From Clostridiaceae bacterium OM02-2AC (GTDB taxonomy: Bacteria > Bacillota_I > Bacilli_A > Erysipelotrichales > Erysipelotrichaceae): a stretch of 30,049 nucleotides of DNA. Under the pieces are notes generated by a model, which was not told where the DNA came from, did no database searches, and worked only from the letters and a program-made list of their open reading frames with translations. A program made the translations under genes and the position numbers. The stretch covers positions 1-30,049 of the forward strand of contig QULU01000047.1 in assembly GCA_003481775.1 (NCBI GenBank), in the 5' to 3' direction. Below are positions 8,290-16,213 of the stretch, piece after piece (the first letter of the stretch is position 1; every line of letters begins with the position of its first letter).

Positions 8290-8318
8290 TTCACATTTTA
8301 ACCATACGGTGGTATACT
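8290..8318 (+). promoter_or_regulatory. Strong promoter of the XRE gene pair
   Basis: TTCACA (8290-8295), a 17-base spacer and TATACT (8313-8318) with the extended element TGG just before the -10. The ribosome site AAAGGAGG is at 8327-8334. The 9-mer CTTCACATT occurs at the -35 box (8289-8297) and again between ribosome site and ATG (8335-8343), a possible autorepression site. Confidence 0.7.
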
Positions 8319-8344
8319 AAAGATGTAAAGGAGGCTTCACATTC

Positions 8345-8554
8345 ATGAAGAATAGAATCCGGGAGCTTCGGCAGGAATTACAAATGACACAGGAAGATCT
8401 GGCACAGCGGTGCAGAGTCAGCCGGCAGACAATTATTTCGCTGGAGAAGGGCAAATATGATCCTTCCATCCACCTCGCACACCGTATAGCAACAATTTTT
8501 CATCATCGTATCGAAGAGGTATTTCTGTTTACAGAAGGAGTGGATGAATTATGA
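8345..8554 (+). CDS. Small XRE-family helix-turn-helix regulator
   Basis: 69 residues, almost entirely one Cro/CI-type HTH: RIRELRQELQMTQEDLAQRC, then VSRQTIISLEKGKYDPSIHL as the recognition helix region. Such short stand-alone XRE proteins are usually repressors of the gene behind them. The stop overlaps the next start (ATGA at 8551), so it is co-translated with a membrane protein. Ribosome site AAAGGAGG, 10 bases before the ATG. Transcribed divergently from the LytTR operon. Confidence 0.92.
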   Translation: MKNRIRELRQELQMTQEDLAQRCRVSRQTIISLEKGKYDPSIHLAHRIATIFHHRIEEVFLFTEGVDEL

Positions 8555-8967
8555 AAGAACAGAATATTATAAGGATGAAATGCATTATGATTCTACTGTT
8601 TATCATTCTATCCGTCGTGCTGATTGTTGTCGGCTTCTCAGAGGAATATCGCGGTTCCTCCCTGTTCAGCGGCGGTGTCGGCGGTCTTGTCGCCTCCCTG
8701 TGCATGCTAAAAACGGTATGGTCTGCCAGAGTATCACAAAAGAATCGTGAGCAGCTAATCATCAGTGAAATAGATGAACGCAATCTCCTAATTAAGAAAA
8801 ATAGCGGAGCTCAGGCGTTTCACATATCCCTTATCACAACCCTTGCAGCCTCTATCCTTGCTTCCTTATATCATGAAGAGATCATCTGCAGCTATTTTCA
8901 AATTCTTCTGGGCATTCAGCTATTGGCTTATTTTCTGATTCAGATTTATTACAAAAAGAGACTGTAA
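8551..8967 (+). CDS. Small membrane protein paired with the XRE regulator
   Basis: 138 residues with about four membrane segments: residues 10-28, 38-54, 89-106 and 112-131. A cytoplasmic linker holds ISEIDERNLLIKKNSGAQA (about 70-88). The motif DERN followed by a polar stretch is common in small membrane proteins encoded next to XRE regulators (DUF2178-like), but I cannot assign the family with certainty. No enzymatic motif is seen. Overlaps the regulator gene by 4 bases, pointing to a functional pair. Confidence 0.8.
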   Translation: MKEQNIIRMKCIMILLFIILSVVLIVVGFSEEYRGSSLFSGGVGGLVASLCMLKTVWSARVSQKNREQLIISEIDERNLLIKKNSGAQAFHISLITTLAASILASLYHEEIICSYFQILLGIQLLAYFLIQIYYKKRL

Positions 8968-8984
8968 ATTTTCATATAAACTTG

Positions 8985-9158
8985 ATGAATGAAGCCGGCA
9001 ATAGCGCAGCAATGATTGACTGCCGCATGCTATTGGGTACCTGCAAGGCTGCTTTAAAAATACTGCCTGTGTATGAACTTGCGGACGCTTGTATTCAGGA
9101 GATCTGTCAGGCTTCGCAAACAGTATGCTCACCAAATGAAGGCGATATTGTAATATAA
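8985..9158 (+). CDS. Possible small cysteine-rich protein
   Basis: An open frame of 57 codons ending 18 bases before the hydrolase start, with codon use like its neighbours. The product has five cysteines (13, 20, 36, 41, 48) and segments such as KAALKILPVYELADACIQEI that could form helices. There is no convincing ribosome site before the ATG, so it may be the relic of a larger gene rather than a gene. No family recognised. Confidence 0.3.
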   Translation: MNEAGNSAAMIDCRMLLGTCKAALKILPVYELADACIQEICQASQTVCSPNEGDIVI

Positions 9159-9176
9159 GTAAAGGAGATGCTGTCT

Positions 9177-10283
9177 ATGCAGCTTGTATGGGTTCTGCTC
9201 ATTGCGGCAGCCATTACAGTTTTTGAGATTCTCATCTATCGTTATCATTTTCCAAGATTTTTTCTGTTTATCTTTCCGCTCATCAATATTTGTCTGGAAA
9301 TATGCATTGTTTTTTACATTCTGCGCCAGCAGGCACTGGTTACCAGCTATTATCCGCTATGGGTTCGGATCGGCATCTACCTTCTGCCGCTTCTGCTATC
9401 CCTGTTTATCATGACCGGGCTTCTTGTGCACCGATATGTAAATATGGAATATACAAAACCATTCCGCCATATCGTCTGCCGTCTGTTTGCATTTCTTCTG
9501 ATCAGTATGCTTTTCATCTTTCTCACAACCATCTATTTTGCACAGGAATATGTTATCTTTTATCCAAATGCAAGTCCTCAGGAACGAGATAAGCTCATGA
9601 CGGATAAAACCTATGAACGCATCAGCTTAGATTCTCAATATGTCGGGTGGCTGAAAAAAGCAGAAAATGCGGACAGCATCCTCGTATATTTCGGAGGAAA
9701 TGCACAAAACACCAGCGCCTTATGCAGAGAGTATGATGAAAGTGGAATTTTTTCTTATATGAAAAACACATACTTTCTCAGTGTTGACTACCCTTCCTAT
9801 GGAGACAGCAGGGGCTCCCTGTCACAGGTTGAATTATTCAAAATGGCAGATGCCGTGCTGCACTATGCCCGTCACAGGTTTCCGGATAAAAAGCTGATTC
9901 TTGTCGGCTACAGCATTGGTACGGGAATTGCAAGCTATGCAGCCTCTATATCACAGCCGGATGCACTGATTTTACTTTCTCCATACAATAACGGCAGGGA
10001 TTTATTCAACTCCTATTTCCCCGTTTTCTATGGACCCTTGCAGTACCTGATTCGCTATCCCCTAACCAGTGATAGGTATGTTAGCACAGTGACCTGTCCT
10101 GCTCTGGTCATACTGAGTGATCGGGATACCATTGTTTCTCCTGGCCTCTCAAGGCGTCTGATACAAAGCTTTCCCAAACCGGTAAAGGTCATGCATTTTG
10201 ATACCCTGCAGCATGGTGATATCGCTATGAACAATGAGGTATGGCAAGCTATTGTGAGCTTTCTCAATGGGCTTCATGAATGA
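9177..10283 (+). CDS. Membrane-anchored alpha/beta hydrolase
   Basis: 368 residues. Four hydrophobic segments fill the first ~125 residues, followed by an alpha/beta-hydrolase domain. The nucleophile elbow is GYSIG (Ser246 in this numbering), the acid is probably Asp317 in LSDRDTIV, and the histidine is His346 in LQHGDI; a GGNAQ motif near 173-177 would form the oxyanion loop. The arrangement resembles the Bem46/YfhR type of membrane hydrolases of unknown substrate. I start at the ATG at 9177 because AAAGGAG ends 1 base before the ATG at 9168 but 10 bases before this one. A hairpin terminator follows at 10413. Confidence 0.88.
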   Translation: MQLVWVLLIAAAITVFEILIYRYHFPRFFLFIFPLINICLEICIVFYILRQQALVTSYYPLWVRIGIYLLPLLLSLFIMTGLLVHRYVNMEYTKPFRHIVCRLFAFLLISMLFIFLTTIYFAQEYVIFYPNASPQERDKLMTDKTYERISLDSQYVGWLKKAENADSILVYFGGNAQNTSALCREYDESGIFSYMKNTYFLSVDYPSYGDSRGSLSQVELFKMADAVLHYARHRFPDKKLILVGYSIGTGIASYAASISQPDALILLSPYNNGRDLFNSYFPVFYGPLQYLIRYPLTSDRYVSTVTCPALVILSDRDTIVSPGLSRRLIQSFPKPVKVMHFDTLQHGDIAMNNEVWQAIVSFLNGLHE

Positions 10284-10412
10284 AGCTGCACCGTGATTAT
10301 GCTTAACCGGCAGCCATTGTCAAAATGTGATAGCTCGATTTTCTGAGTATTTTGAATGTCGAAAACATAGCGATGAAACCTGCTTTGTTCTCTGGTTACG
10401 AGCGCTCTTTGA

Positions 10413-10437
10413 AGCAATAAACATTTCGTTTATTGCT
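10413..10437 (+). terminator. Terminator after the hydrolase gene
   Basis: Perfect 10-bp stem AGCAATAAAC/GTTTATTGCT with a 5-base loop, followed by CTTTTATG. It is 130 bases after the stop codon. The T-run is short, so it may be weak. Confidence 0.6.
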
Positions 10438-10524
10438 CTTTTATGTTTAGAAGGAAGTGGTCGTATGTATGAAACCATCATGTTCACATTTCTATGCTGG
10501 CCTATGCCAAAGCTCCACGTAAAG

Positions 10525-10553
10525 AAATAAAAAACATGGAAATCACACCATGT
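10525..10553 (-). terminator. Terminator after the EIIA gene
   Basis: On the minus strand ACATGG (10553-10548), an 8-base loop and CCATGT (10539-10534), then TTTTTATTT. It begins 3 bases after the EIIA stop. Confidence 0.8.
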
Positions 10554-10555
10554 CT

Positions 10556-10894
10556 TTATCCTCTATCATATATTTTTTCTTCCAGCTCATCAAATTTACG
10601 ATACAAATCAACAAATTCATCACATAAAATCTTAAAGGATTCCGCACTCATCAGTAAATCCTGCGCATGTGTGAGAAGAAGATTCAAATCCACCGGATTT
10701 CCACCAGCTTCCTCCTGCACGAGACGCTGATGTATACGATGCCCCTTGGCATATAGTTCATTGCCCTTTCTTACAAGCTCGTTGCACTGTCCGTAGTTTT
10801 TGCTTTTGACCTCCTGAATCGCTTCGATATAAAGACTTCTAGCCTGTCCCACGGAAGAAATGATTTCTAGTATCTCGAGTTCTGAACTACCCAT
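10556..10894 (-). CDS. Orphan PTS EIIA, lactose/cellobiose type
   Basis: 112 residues, the usual size of this all-helical trimeric EIIA. It passes phosphate from HPr to a EIIB of the cellobiose/lactose family. The phosphorylation site is His76 in LLLTHAQDLLM, with Asp79 as the likely metal ligand; the start IISSVGQARSLYIEAI is typical. I use the ATG at 10894: AGGAG touches the ATG at 10903 but is 9 bases before this one. No EIIB, EIIC or glycosidase is nearby and it has its own terminator, so it must work with components encoded elsewhere or act as a regulator. Confidence 0.92.
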   Translation of the reverse strand: MGSSELEILEIISSVGQARSLYIEAIQEVKSKNYGQCNELVRKGNELYAKGHRIHQRLVQEEAGGNPVDLNLLLTHAQDLLMSAESFKILCDEFVDLYRKFDELEEKIYDRG

Positions 10895-10908
10895 CGTATC
10901 CATCTCCT

Positions 10909-11206
10909 GACCTTTTCTGTTCTACTATTGTATCATACCCATACCGTGATTTCACTAGGAATTTCAAGAAAATGATATCTCTTACAAAAGCTGCCAAATT
11001 CATGATGGGAAGAAGAAGCCTCTTTATGTTTTCATAGATAGTGAAGATGCAGCGCTATTTTTATTATGCCTTTAGATTTCCTGATGAATTCACTGTCTAA
11101 TGCATAGAATAATACGTTGATATCCTGTCTTCTTTTTGCAAAAGAATACTGCGCGGAAAATGTATACGACAGAATTATCCTTTACACTGTATTTTAAGAA
11201 AACGGT
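10909..11206. other. Intergenic region, no gene seen
   Basis: About 300 bases between the EIIA and TetR genes. On the minus strand TGATACAAT (around 10925-10933) could be the -10 region of the EIIA promoter. A small inverted repeat TTCTTTT/AAAAGAA lies near 11129-11145. Nothing else that I can support. Confidence 0.4.
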
Positions 11207-11821
11207 TTACCTAGAATAAGCAGACCTCATACAGCGCAGATTGATTTCCCTGCGTATAATCTCCTCTGCCGTTTTCAGTGCTTCCTCCTGAGAATCTATA
11301 ATTTTATATGCAAACATGTTGCTCAGCCCCATAACCAGGCTCCACATAAAGAGGATTTCTTTCTGATACTCCGCCTTCGGACAATCATGTTTTTTCAAAA
11401 AAGCAAGGGCGGTGCAGCGGAAAATTTCATAAGATTCCACAGATTTCTCCTTTAGGTCGTGCAGCTGAAACATTTGGGATTTCATGGTGTTGGTATGATA
11501 TTTCAAAAAATCAGGGTGCTGTACCATAAAGCTCACATAGCCTGTACCAATCTGAATGATAGCTTCATCCACATCACCACCTGCAATTTCGCAGGACTTT
11601 TGCAATGCCGCGGTGAACTGATCCTCTATATAAGCAGAAATGGCATTCATAAATTCTTCCTTATTTTGAAAATGCTTATACAATGCAGTATGTGATACAT
11701 GGCAAAGCGCGGCAAGCTTTCGCATAGACAAGCTCTGCTCTCCATTCGCATTGATATAACGAATGCCTTCCTTAATCAGTGTATTTTTTAAATCCTTATG
11801 ATGGTAGCTTTGTTCCCGCAT
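11207..11821 (-). CDS. TetR/AcrR-family regulator
   Basis: 204 residues. The N-terminal HTH covers about residues 8-55: LKNTLIKEGIRYINANG, then SLSMRKLAALCHVSHTALYK and HFQNKEEFMNAI, the classic TetR pattern. The C-terminal part is the variable ligand domain, here of the TetR_C type with WSLVMGLSNMFAYKI. The start is the ATG at 11821, with AAAGGGGA (11832-11839) 10 bases upstream; the longer GTG frame would start inside its own promoter. It is divergent from two flavoprotein genes and two operator-like palindromes lie between, so it very probably represses both sides until an effector binds. Confidence 0.93.
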   Translation of the reverse strand: MREQSYHHKDLKNTLIKEGIRYINANGEQSLSMRKLAALCHVSHTALYKHFQNKEEFMNAISAYIEDQFTAALQKSCEIAGGDVDEAIIQIGTGYVSFMVQHPDFLKYHTNTMKSQMFQLHDLKEKSVESYEIFRCTALAFLKKHDCPKAEYQKEILFMWSLVMGLSNMFAYKIIDSQEEALKTAEEIIRREINLRCMRSAYSR

Positions 11822-11850
11822 GCAGATCAATCCCCTTTCTATGTATCTGT

Positions 11851-11916
11851 ATTTTATCACACGATGTTGACAGTGTAAACATTCTATGATAATCTATCAA
11901 TGTAAACAGCGTTCAC
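11851..11916. promoter_or_regulatory. Divergent promoters with TetR operators
   Basis: Plus promoter: TTGACA (11867-11872), 17 bases, TAATCT (11890-11895). Minus promoter: TTTACA (11879-11874), 17 bases, TAAAAT (11856-11851). Operator 1, TGTTGAC-AGT-GTAAACA (11865-11881), covers both -35 boxes. Operator 2, GTAAAC-AGC-GTTCAC (11902-11916), lies at the start of the plus transcript. The half-sites match each other with one mismatch. Confidence 0.8.
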
Positions 11917-11937
11917 TTAGCTGAGAAAGGATGAATC

Positions 11938-12453
11938 ATGAAGACCATACTATCCGATATTCCCTTATCACCTCTGCATTTTTCTGAACATGTCTTTGTA
12001 TTTGACATTCATAAGCTCAAACAAACAGCACCTTGCGCAGGATGCTTTTCCTGCTGGGTAAAAACCCCGGAAGCCTGCATTTTTCAAGACGATATTTCTT
12101 CCTTTACAGCTTCAATGAAACAAAGTGATATGCTTTATATCCTTACAAGGAATGTATATGGCTCCTATAGTCCATTTGTGAAATGTGCAATCGATCGCTC
12201 CCTTTCCTATGTGCAGCCGTATTTTACGATCCGTAATCATGAAATGCACCATGTGTTGACCTCCTCTACTCACCTGCAGCTAATTGTTATTGCATATGGC
12301 AGTGAGGATGTGCAGGAACAAAACGCTCTTCAAGCACTTGTTCAGGCAAATGGAGTCAATATGGACTGCAGAAATGTACAATGCCATCTCTGCAAAGACA
12401 GCGAAAAGGCCCTTGCCCTCTTACAAACAATGGAAGGAGTGACAAGTAGATGA
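11938..12453 (+). CDS. Flavodoxin-fold NAD(P)H-dependent reductase, short form
   Basis: 171 residues. The motif CAGCFSCWVKTPEACIFQDD (residues 33-52) is the signature of flavodoxin-family FMN reductases with the CxxCxxCW..C pattern, and the stretch DMLYILTRNVYGSYSPFVKC (64-83) is the FMN-contact region with its YGSYS loop. The usual N-terminal phosphate loop (GSPR/K-type) is missing, so this copy is reduced or needs its partner. Ribosome site AAAGGATG before the ATG. It overlaps the next gene by 4 bases (ATGA); that product does have the GSPK loop. The two may form a heterodimer; this is inference. Confidence 0.83.
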   Translation: MKTILSDIPLSPLHFSEHVFVFDIHKLKQTAPCAGCFSCWVKTPEACIFQDDISSFTASMKQSDMLYILTRNVYGSYSPFVKCAIDRSLSYVQPYFTIRNHEMHHVLTSSTHLQLIVIAYGSEDVQEQNALQALVQANGVNMDCRNVQCHLCKDSEKALALLQTMEGVTSR

Positions 12454-13073
12454 ACTGTGCAATCGTATGCGGCTCACCAAAATCATCGAACAGCTGCAGT
12501 GAAATGCTGGCAAAGCGTCTTTTTTCGGGCATGGAGGATATCACTGTTTTTCAGAGTATAAATATCCATAAAAATCCTCAGCTCCTTCAGCAGCTGCAAT
12601 CCTATGATACCGTTGTGCTTACTTTTCCTCTTTATTTTGATGCACTGCCTTCCCATCTTCTCAGCTTTCTTGTGCAGTGGGAAAAAGAGCAAAAGAGCGT
12701 TCCTGTAAAGGGAAAGCTGTATGCCATCGTGAATTGCGGCTTTTTCGAGGGAAAGCAAAACCGTTGTGCCCTTCAGATTGTGGAAAACTGGTGCAAAAAA
12801 ACCGGTATGTGTTTCATGGGGGGAATCGGTATCGGTGCAGGCCCCATGCTGAATGAAATACAAGCTATGGCGTGGGAGCATGGTCCAAAGGCACCTGTTG
12901 ATAAAGCCCTGCGGTGCATGAGAGAAGCAATTTTGACGGATACTGCAATCGAAAATAGTTATGTTCAACCGGCGTTTCCACGCAGTCTTTATATGAAAAT
13001 GGCGCATCATTCCTGGAATAAGCAATTAAAAAGGAATGGCTATCGTCCTAGAACGGTATATCCGCGAAAATAA
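12450..13073 (+). CDS. Flavodoxin-fold NAD(P)H reductase
   Basis: 207 residues. The N-terminus MNCAIVCGSPKSSNSCSEML has the FMN phosphate-binding loop GSPKSSNS. LTFPLYFDALPSHLLSFLVQ (about 56-75) is the second flavin-contact region, and YAIVNCGFFEGKQNRCAL (about 92-109) the third. The C-terminal 40 residues are basic. Redox partner and substrate are unknown; enzymes of this class reduce flavins, quinones or nitro/azo compounds. Encoded with the shorter flavoprotein and repressed, in all likelihood, by the divergent TetR protein. Confidence 0.87.
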   Translation: MNCAIVCGSPKSSNSCSEMLAKRLFSGMEDITVFQSINIHKNPQLLQQLQSYDTVVLTFPLYFDALPSHLLSFLVQWEKEQKSVPVKGKLYAIVNCGFFEGKQNRCALQIVENWCKKTGMCFMGGIGIGAGPMLNEIQAMAWEHGPKAPVDKALRCMREAILTDTAIENSYVQPAFPRSLYMKMAHHSWNKQLKRNGYRPRTVYPRK

Positions 13074-13167
13074 TCTTTATCAGTGCTGTACTTCCTATTC
13101 GTGCAGTTCCCTCTTTTCATATCGGATTGCTGGGATAAAACGTCGTGATAAGCCAGCCTGTCATAAA

Positions 13168-13255
13168 AACCGTCATAGGACGGCTCTCCCTTCAAAATGA
13201 AAATCGTTATCAATATAACGGCTTCCCATTGGATAGGAGTAGTCTTATGACGGTT
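13168..13255. terminator. Compound terminator between converging genes
   Basis: AACCGTCATA (13168-13177) and TATGACGGTT (13246-13255) form a perfect 10-bp stem enclosing further hairpins, one being CGTTAT-CAAT-ATAACG (13205-13220). On the minus strand the last arm is followed by TTTTTATG. A shorter hairpin, GCCGTC-CTAT-GACGGT (13184-13169), uses the same last arm. The HD-gene stop codon lies in the outer stem. It separates the flavoprotein and HD-domain genes, which run toward each other. Confidence 0.65.
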
Positions 13256-14483
13256 ATTTTATATGCAGTTTTTCTTCAGGGAAGTAAATCTTAGATTCCT
13301 CTTTCAAATCAGCTCTTGTCAATGCACGAACAATATCGCTGGCCTTTGACAGCTCCTTAACCTTGCCGCTTTCCTCGAGAACCCAGATATTATGTCCGCT
13401 TTCATTGCTCTTATAAGGAGAGTACGGCTTTTGAGAGACAACATCCTGATACACATAGTAATCCGGATCGTATCCCAATGCCTGTACATGAAGCTGAATG
13501 CGTTTTAAATCCTCCGGATATTTCAGGGTCACATATTCAAACAGCTTTCGATTCAAAAGCCGATAGGCTATATCACGCAGAATTTCATCCCTGCAGGACA
13601 CCAGCTCGGAGAATCCATACAGGGCTGCGGATTCATCCAGACGATACAAAGCATCAATCCCTGCATCCGCACCACAAAGGAATGGATGAAACATTTTTAC
13701 ATCGCTCAGATATTCAGGATGCAGTACAAACACCTCTTTCATCCTGCGAAACAGTATAGAAAGCAAGGTCTCATAGCTGCGGGCTACCGGATGAAGATAT
13801 ACCTGCCAATACATATGATAGCGGGCCATGATATAATCCTCCACGCTGTGTATTCCACTGGCCTTCACAACAATCCTTCCATTCTTTACACGTATTGTTC
13901 TTAAAATTCGTTCCAGATCAAATTTTCCATAGCTGGTCCCTGTAAAATAGGCATCCCGCAGAAGATAATCCATACGATCCGCATCCAGTTGACCGCTTAC
14001 CAGCTGATTCATACATTCCTTCGGATGGCGATATTGAATAATGCTTGCGACATCCTCCGGCAGCCGTGCGTCACAGGCAGCCAGAATTTGGTGTATCTCA
14101 CTGTTCTCTGTTATGATTTTCACAGTGTATTCTTCATGCTTATACATACTTATGCCTTCAAAGGCATGGGAAAACGGTCCATGACCGATATCATGAAGCA
14201 ACCCTGCAAGCATTGCTACCGCTTTTTCATAATCACTTAATGCTTCTCGCAGCTGATCAATTTCATAAACCATGCGCCGTACGATTTCATAAACACCCAG
14301 AGAGTGGGAGAACCGTGAATGCTCCGCTGTATGATATACCTGAAAATCTCCACCCAGCTGATGGATCCGCCTCAGGCGCTGCATCTCCTTTGCATTGATG
14401 CAATCCCATACAACCTGCAAATCCACATGGATATAACCGTGAATCGGATCGCGCAGGACTTTTGTTTCATCTGTTTTTAGCAT
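13254..14483 (-). CDS. HD-domain phosphohydrolase (YwfO/dNTPase-like)
   Basis: 409 residues. The N-terminus VLRDPIHGYIHVD, then RLRRIHQLGG and EHSRFSHSLGVYEIVRRM, and the metal-binding GLLHDIGHGPFSHAFEG (His97-Asp98) are the signature of HD-superfamily proteins related to YwfO and SAMHD1-type dNTP triphosphohydrolases. A conserved QLDADRMDYLLRDAYFTG follows near residues 164-181. Substrate not determined here; related proteins hydrolyse nucleotides. Ribosome site GAGGGTGAGAG before the ATG. A TATAAT on the minus strand (14515-14510) may be its -10 box. The stop lies in the compound terminator. Confidence 0.92.
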   Translation of the reverse strand: MLKTDETKVLRDPIHGYIHVDLQVVWDCINAKEMQRLRRIHQLGGDFQVYHTAEHSRFSHSLGVYEIVRRMVYEIDQLREALSDYEKAVAMLAGLLHDIGHGPFSHAFEGISMYKHEEYTVKIITENSEIHQILAACDARLPEDVASIIQYRHPKECMNQLVSGQLDADRMDYLLRDAYFTGTSYGKFDLERILRTIRVKNGRIVVKASGIHSVEDYIMARYHMYWQVYLHPVARSYETLLSILFRRMKEVFVLHPEYLSDVKMFHPFLCGADAGIDALYRLDESAALYGFSELVSCRDEILRDIAYRLLNRKLFEYVTLKYPEDLKRIQLHVQALGYDPDYYVYQDVVSQKPYSPYKSNESGHNIWVLEESGKVKELSKASDIVRALTRADLKEESKIYFPEEKLHIK

Positions 14484-14610
14484 AATCTCTCACCCTCTTT
14501 TCTATTTCCATTATACTATAAAGCGCTGCGTAATTATAACAAATTATGGAATTTACAAAGCATACCAATCATCAACCATAATAGAATATCGGCGAGTATT
14601 TACAAATACA

Positions 14611-14635
14611 AAGAAAACCGGAGCCACTTTCCGAT
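14611..14635 (-). terminator. Terminator after the PstS-like gene
   Basis: On the minus strand ATCGGA (14635-14630), a 7-base loop and TCCGGT (14622-14617), one G-U pair, followed by TTTCTTT. It is about 20 bases after the stop codon. Confidence 0.7.
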
Positions 14636-14652
14636 TCTCTTTACTATACATG

Positions 14653-15825
14653 CTATGAGCCTGCCACATATCCTGTTTTCTCAATCAGCTCTTTCCCTTC
14701 CTTCGATTGTATCCAGTTTAGAAATGGCTGCAGATTCTTATTCGTATTTCCTTTCACATAAATTGCATAAAACGGACTGCTGATTGGATATGTATCCATG
14801 CGTATATTTTCAACACTCGGTTCAATGCCATCCACCTTGAGCAGGCGGATTCCTTTGTTTTTTACCATCCCCTGCGTGTAATAGCGAAAGGAATAACCGA
14901 TTGCATTTTCTCTATTTTCATATTCTGCAGTTTCCGTCACGATATCGCCCATACCGCTTGCCACATCCTTTTGCGGTGGCGACATCAGTTTCTTTCCCTT
15001 CATAAAGCGCAGCAAAGCAGATTGCGAACCGCTTCCCTCCGGACGCTGGAAGGCTCGAATTCGTCTATTACTACCACCGACATCCTTCCAATTTGTGATG
15101 TTACCGCTGTAAATATCCTGAATCTGCTTTGTCGTTAATGATTCCACCGGATTCTCAGAATTCACAAAGAATACGAAGGCCTCCATACCGAGGGGAACCA
15201 TGACAAGCTCCTTCTCCTCTTTTTCAAACATTTCCTTTTGCTTATCGCTGGGAGCTGCCGCAAAAATGAGATCAGTATCGCCGTTCATTAGACTTTCATA
15301 TGCAAACGGTGTTGTTGTACATCGCACAGTATCTGCACTATAATCAGCATAGCCTTCCTCAGGATACACTGCCTGCACGAAGGAAGCATATACTGGGTAT
15401 AATGCTGTTGCGCCGTCAAGCCTTAAAAGTGGTTCTTGCATGGAATAAGAGCTTTTTTTATCGAGAATTGCCAGCTTATCGCTATGAAACGGTTCATATT
15501 CAAACAAATCAACCTCACTGCGCATCACCTCAAACCGGCTCTGCCATGCATCATACGCAAAGGTTCCCCCCAGTATACAGCCTCCCAAAGCAATCGGAAG
15601 AATCAGCAAAAGCTGCATCTTTTTTTTCAGCCATCGCTGATACCGATGCTTCGTAATCAGCATACTCCAGAGGTAGATAAATACCATAATCACCGTAAGA
15701 ATAAAAACCGGTGACATATATCTATGTGCGGTTGCCCATACAAGCATAAACGCAGTCATCGAAACAAGCGGTAGTGCTATAATCGTTATCAGCGTCAGCA
15801 GTACAATGAAAAATGCCCACATCAT
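14653..15825 (-). CDS. Membrane protein with PstS-like binding domain
   Basis: 390 residues. Three membrane segments (about 2-34, 38-57 and 71-92) precede a phosphate-type substrate-binding domain (about 128-390): RLDGATALYPVYASFVQAVY, YESLMNGDTDLIFAA, QDIYSGNITNWKDVGG, and RPEGSGSQSALLRFM, all in the PstS order. Free PstS is a lipoprotein; here it is fused to a multi-spanning anchor, and no pstCAB genes are present. It may be a sensor rather than a transport component. It overlaps the Nudix gene by 4 bases (ATGA) and ends in a good terminator. Confidence 0.87.
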   Translation of the reverse strand: MMWAFFIVLLTLITIIALPLVSMTAFMLVWATAHRYMSPVFILTVIMVFIYLWSMLITKHRYQRWLKKKMQLLLILPIALGGCILGGTFAYDAWQSRFEVMRSEVDLFEYEPFHSDKLAILDKKSSYSMQEPLLRLDGATALYPVYASFVQAVYPEEGYADYSADTVRCTTTPFAYESLMNGDTDLIFAAAPSDKQKEMFEKEEKELVMVPLGMEAFVFFVNSENPVESLTTKQIQDIYSGNITNWKDVGGSNRRIRAFQRPEGSGSQSALLRFMKGKKLMSPPQKDVASGMGDIVTETAEYENRENAIGYSFRYYTQGMVKNKGIRLLKVDGIEPSVENIRMDTYPISSPFYAIYVKGNTNKNLQPFLNWIQSKEGKELIEKTGYVAGS

Positions 15826-16211
15826 AAGCTGTAGCCCTGAAGCATATCCAGAATGGGATGATCCGCTGCTTCAAATTGATAGCTGTAAAGCTCACGCGGA
15901 GTTACCAATGCATATTCATGATGCGCATGCAGGCGAATATCACCACATATATATTTGCAAAGATAGGCGTGTACGAGCAAGGTGCAATCCTCTCTGTTAT
16001 CACGGATCGTTGTAAGATACCTGTCGATATCCACACACAGCTCCAGCTCTTCCTGTATTTCCCGAACTACTGCCTGTTCCCTTGTTTCCCCCGGCTCTAC
16101 CTTACCGCCTGGAAACTCCCAGATGTTTTCATGTACACTGCTGCTTCGTTTCGCAATGAGCAGACGCTGATCCATGCATATAACTGCACATACGATATCC
16201 TTTGTTTTCAT
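15822..16211 (-). CDS. MutT-like Nudix hydrolase
   Basis: 129 residues, the size of MutT. The Nudix box is complete: GGKVEPGETREQAVVREIQE followed by ELEL, at about residues 35-58, with the REIQEEL core that binds Mg. The end ADHPILDMLQ fits the MutT/NUDT1 group, which removes oxidised nucleotides such as 8-oxo-dGTP. The exact substrate cannot be read. GGAGGG 8 bases before the ATG. It sits between the Tim44-like gene (2 bases) and the PstS-like gene (4-base overlap), a combination with no obvious logic. Confidence 0.92.
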   Translation of the reverse strand: MKTKDIVCAVICMDQRLLIAKRSSSVHENIWEFPGGKVEPGETREQAVVREIQEELELCVDIDRYLTTIRDNREDCTLLVHAYLCKYICGDIRLHAHHEYALVTPRELYSYQFEAADHPILDMLQGYSL

Positions 16212-16213
16212 CT

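Noticed and set aside
8920..9135. Minus-strand frame of 71 codons opposite the cysteine-rich frame
   Set aside because: No ribosome site, overlaps the end of a clear membrane-protein gene, and no recognisable domain.
10327..10530. Plus-strand frame of 67 codons after the hydrolase
   Set aside because: It runs through the hairpin terminator at 10413-10437 and has no ribosome site.
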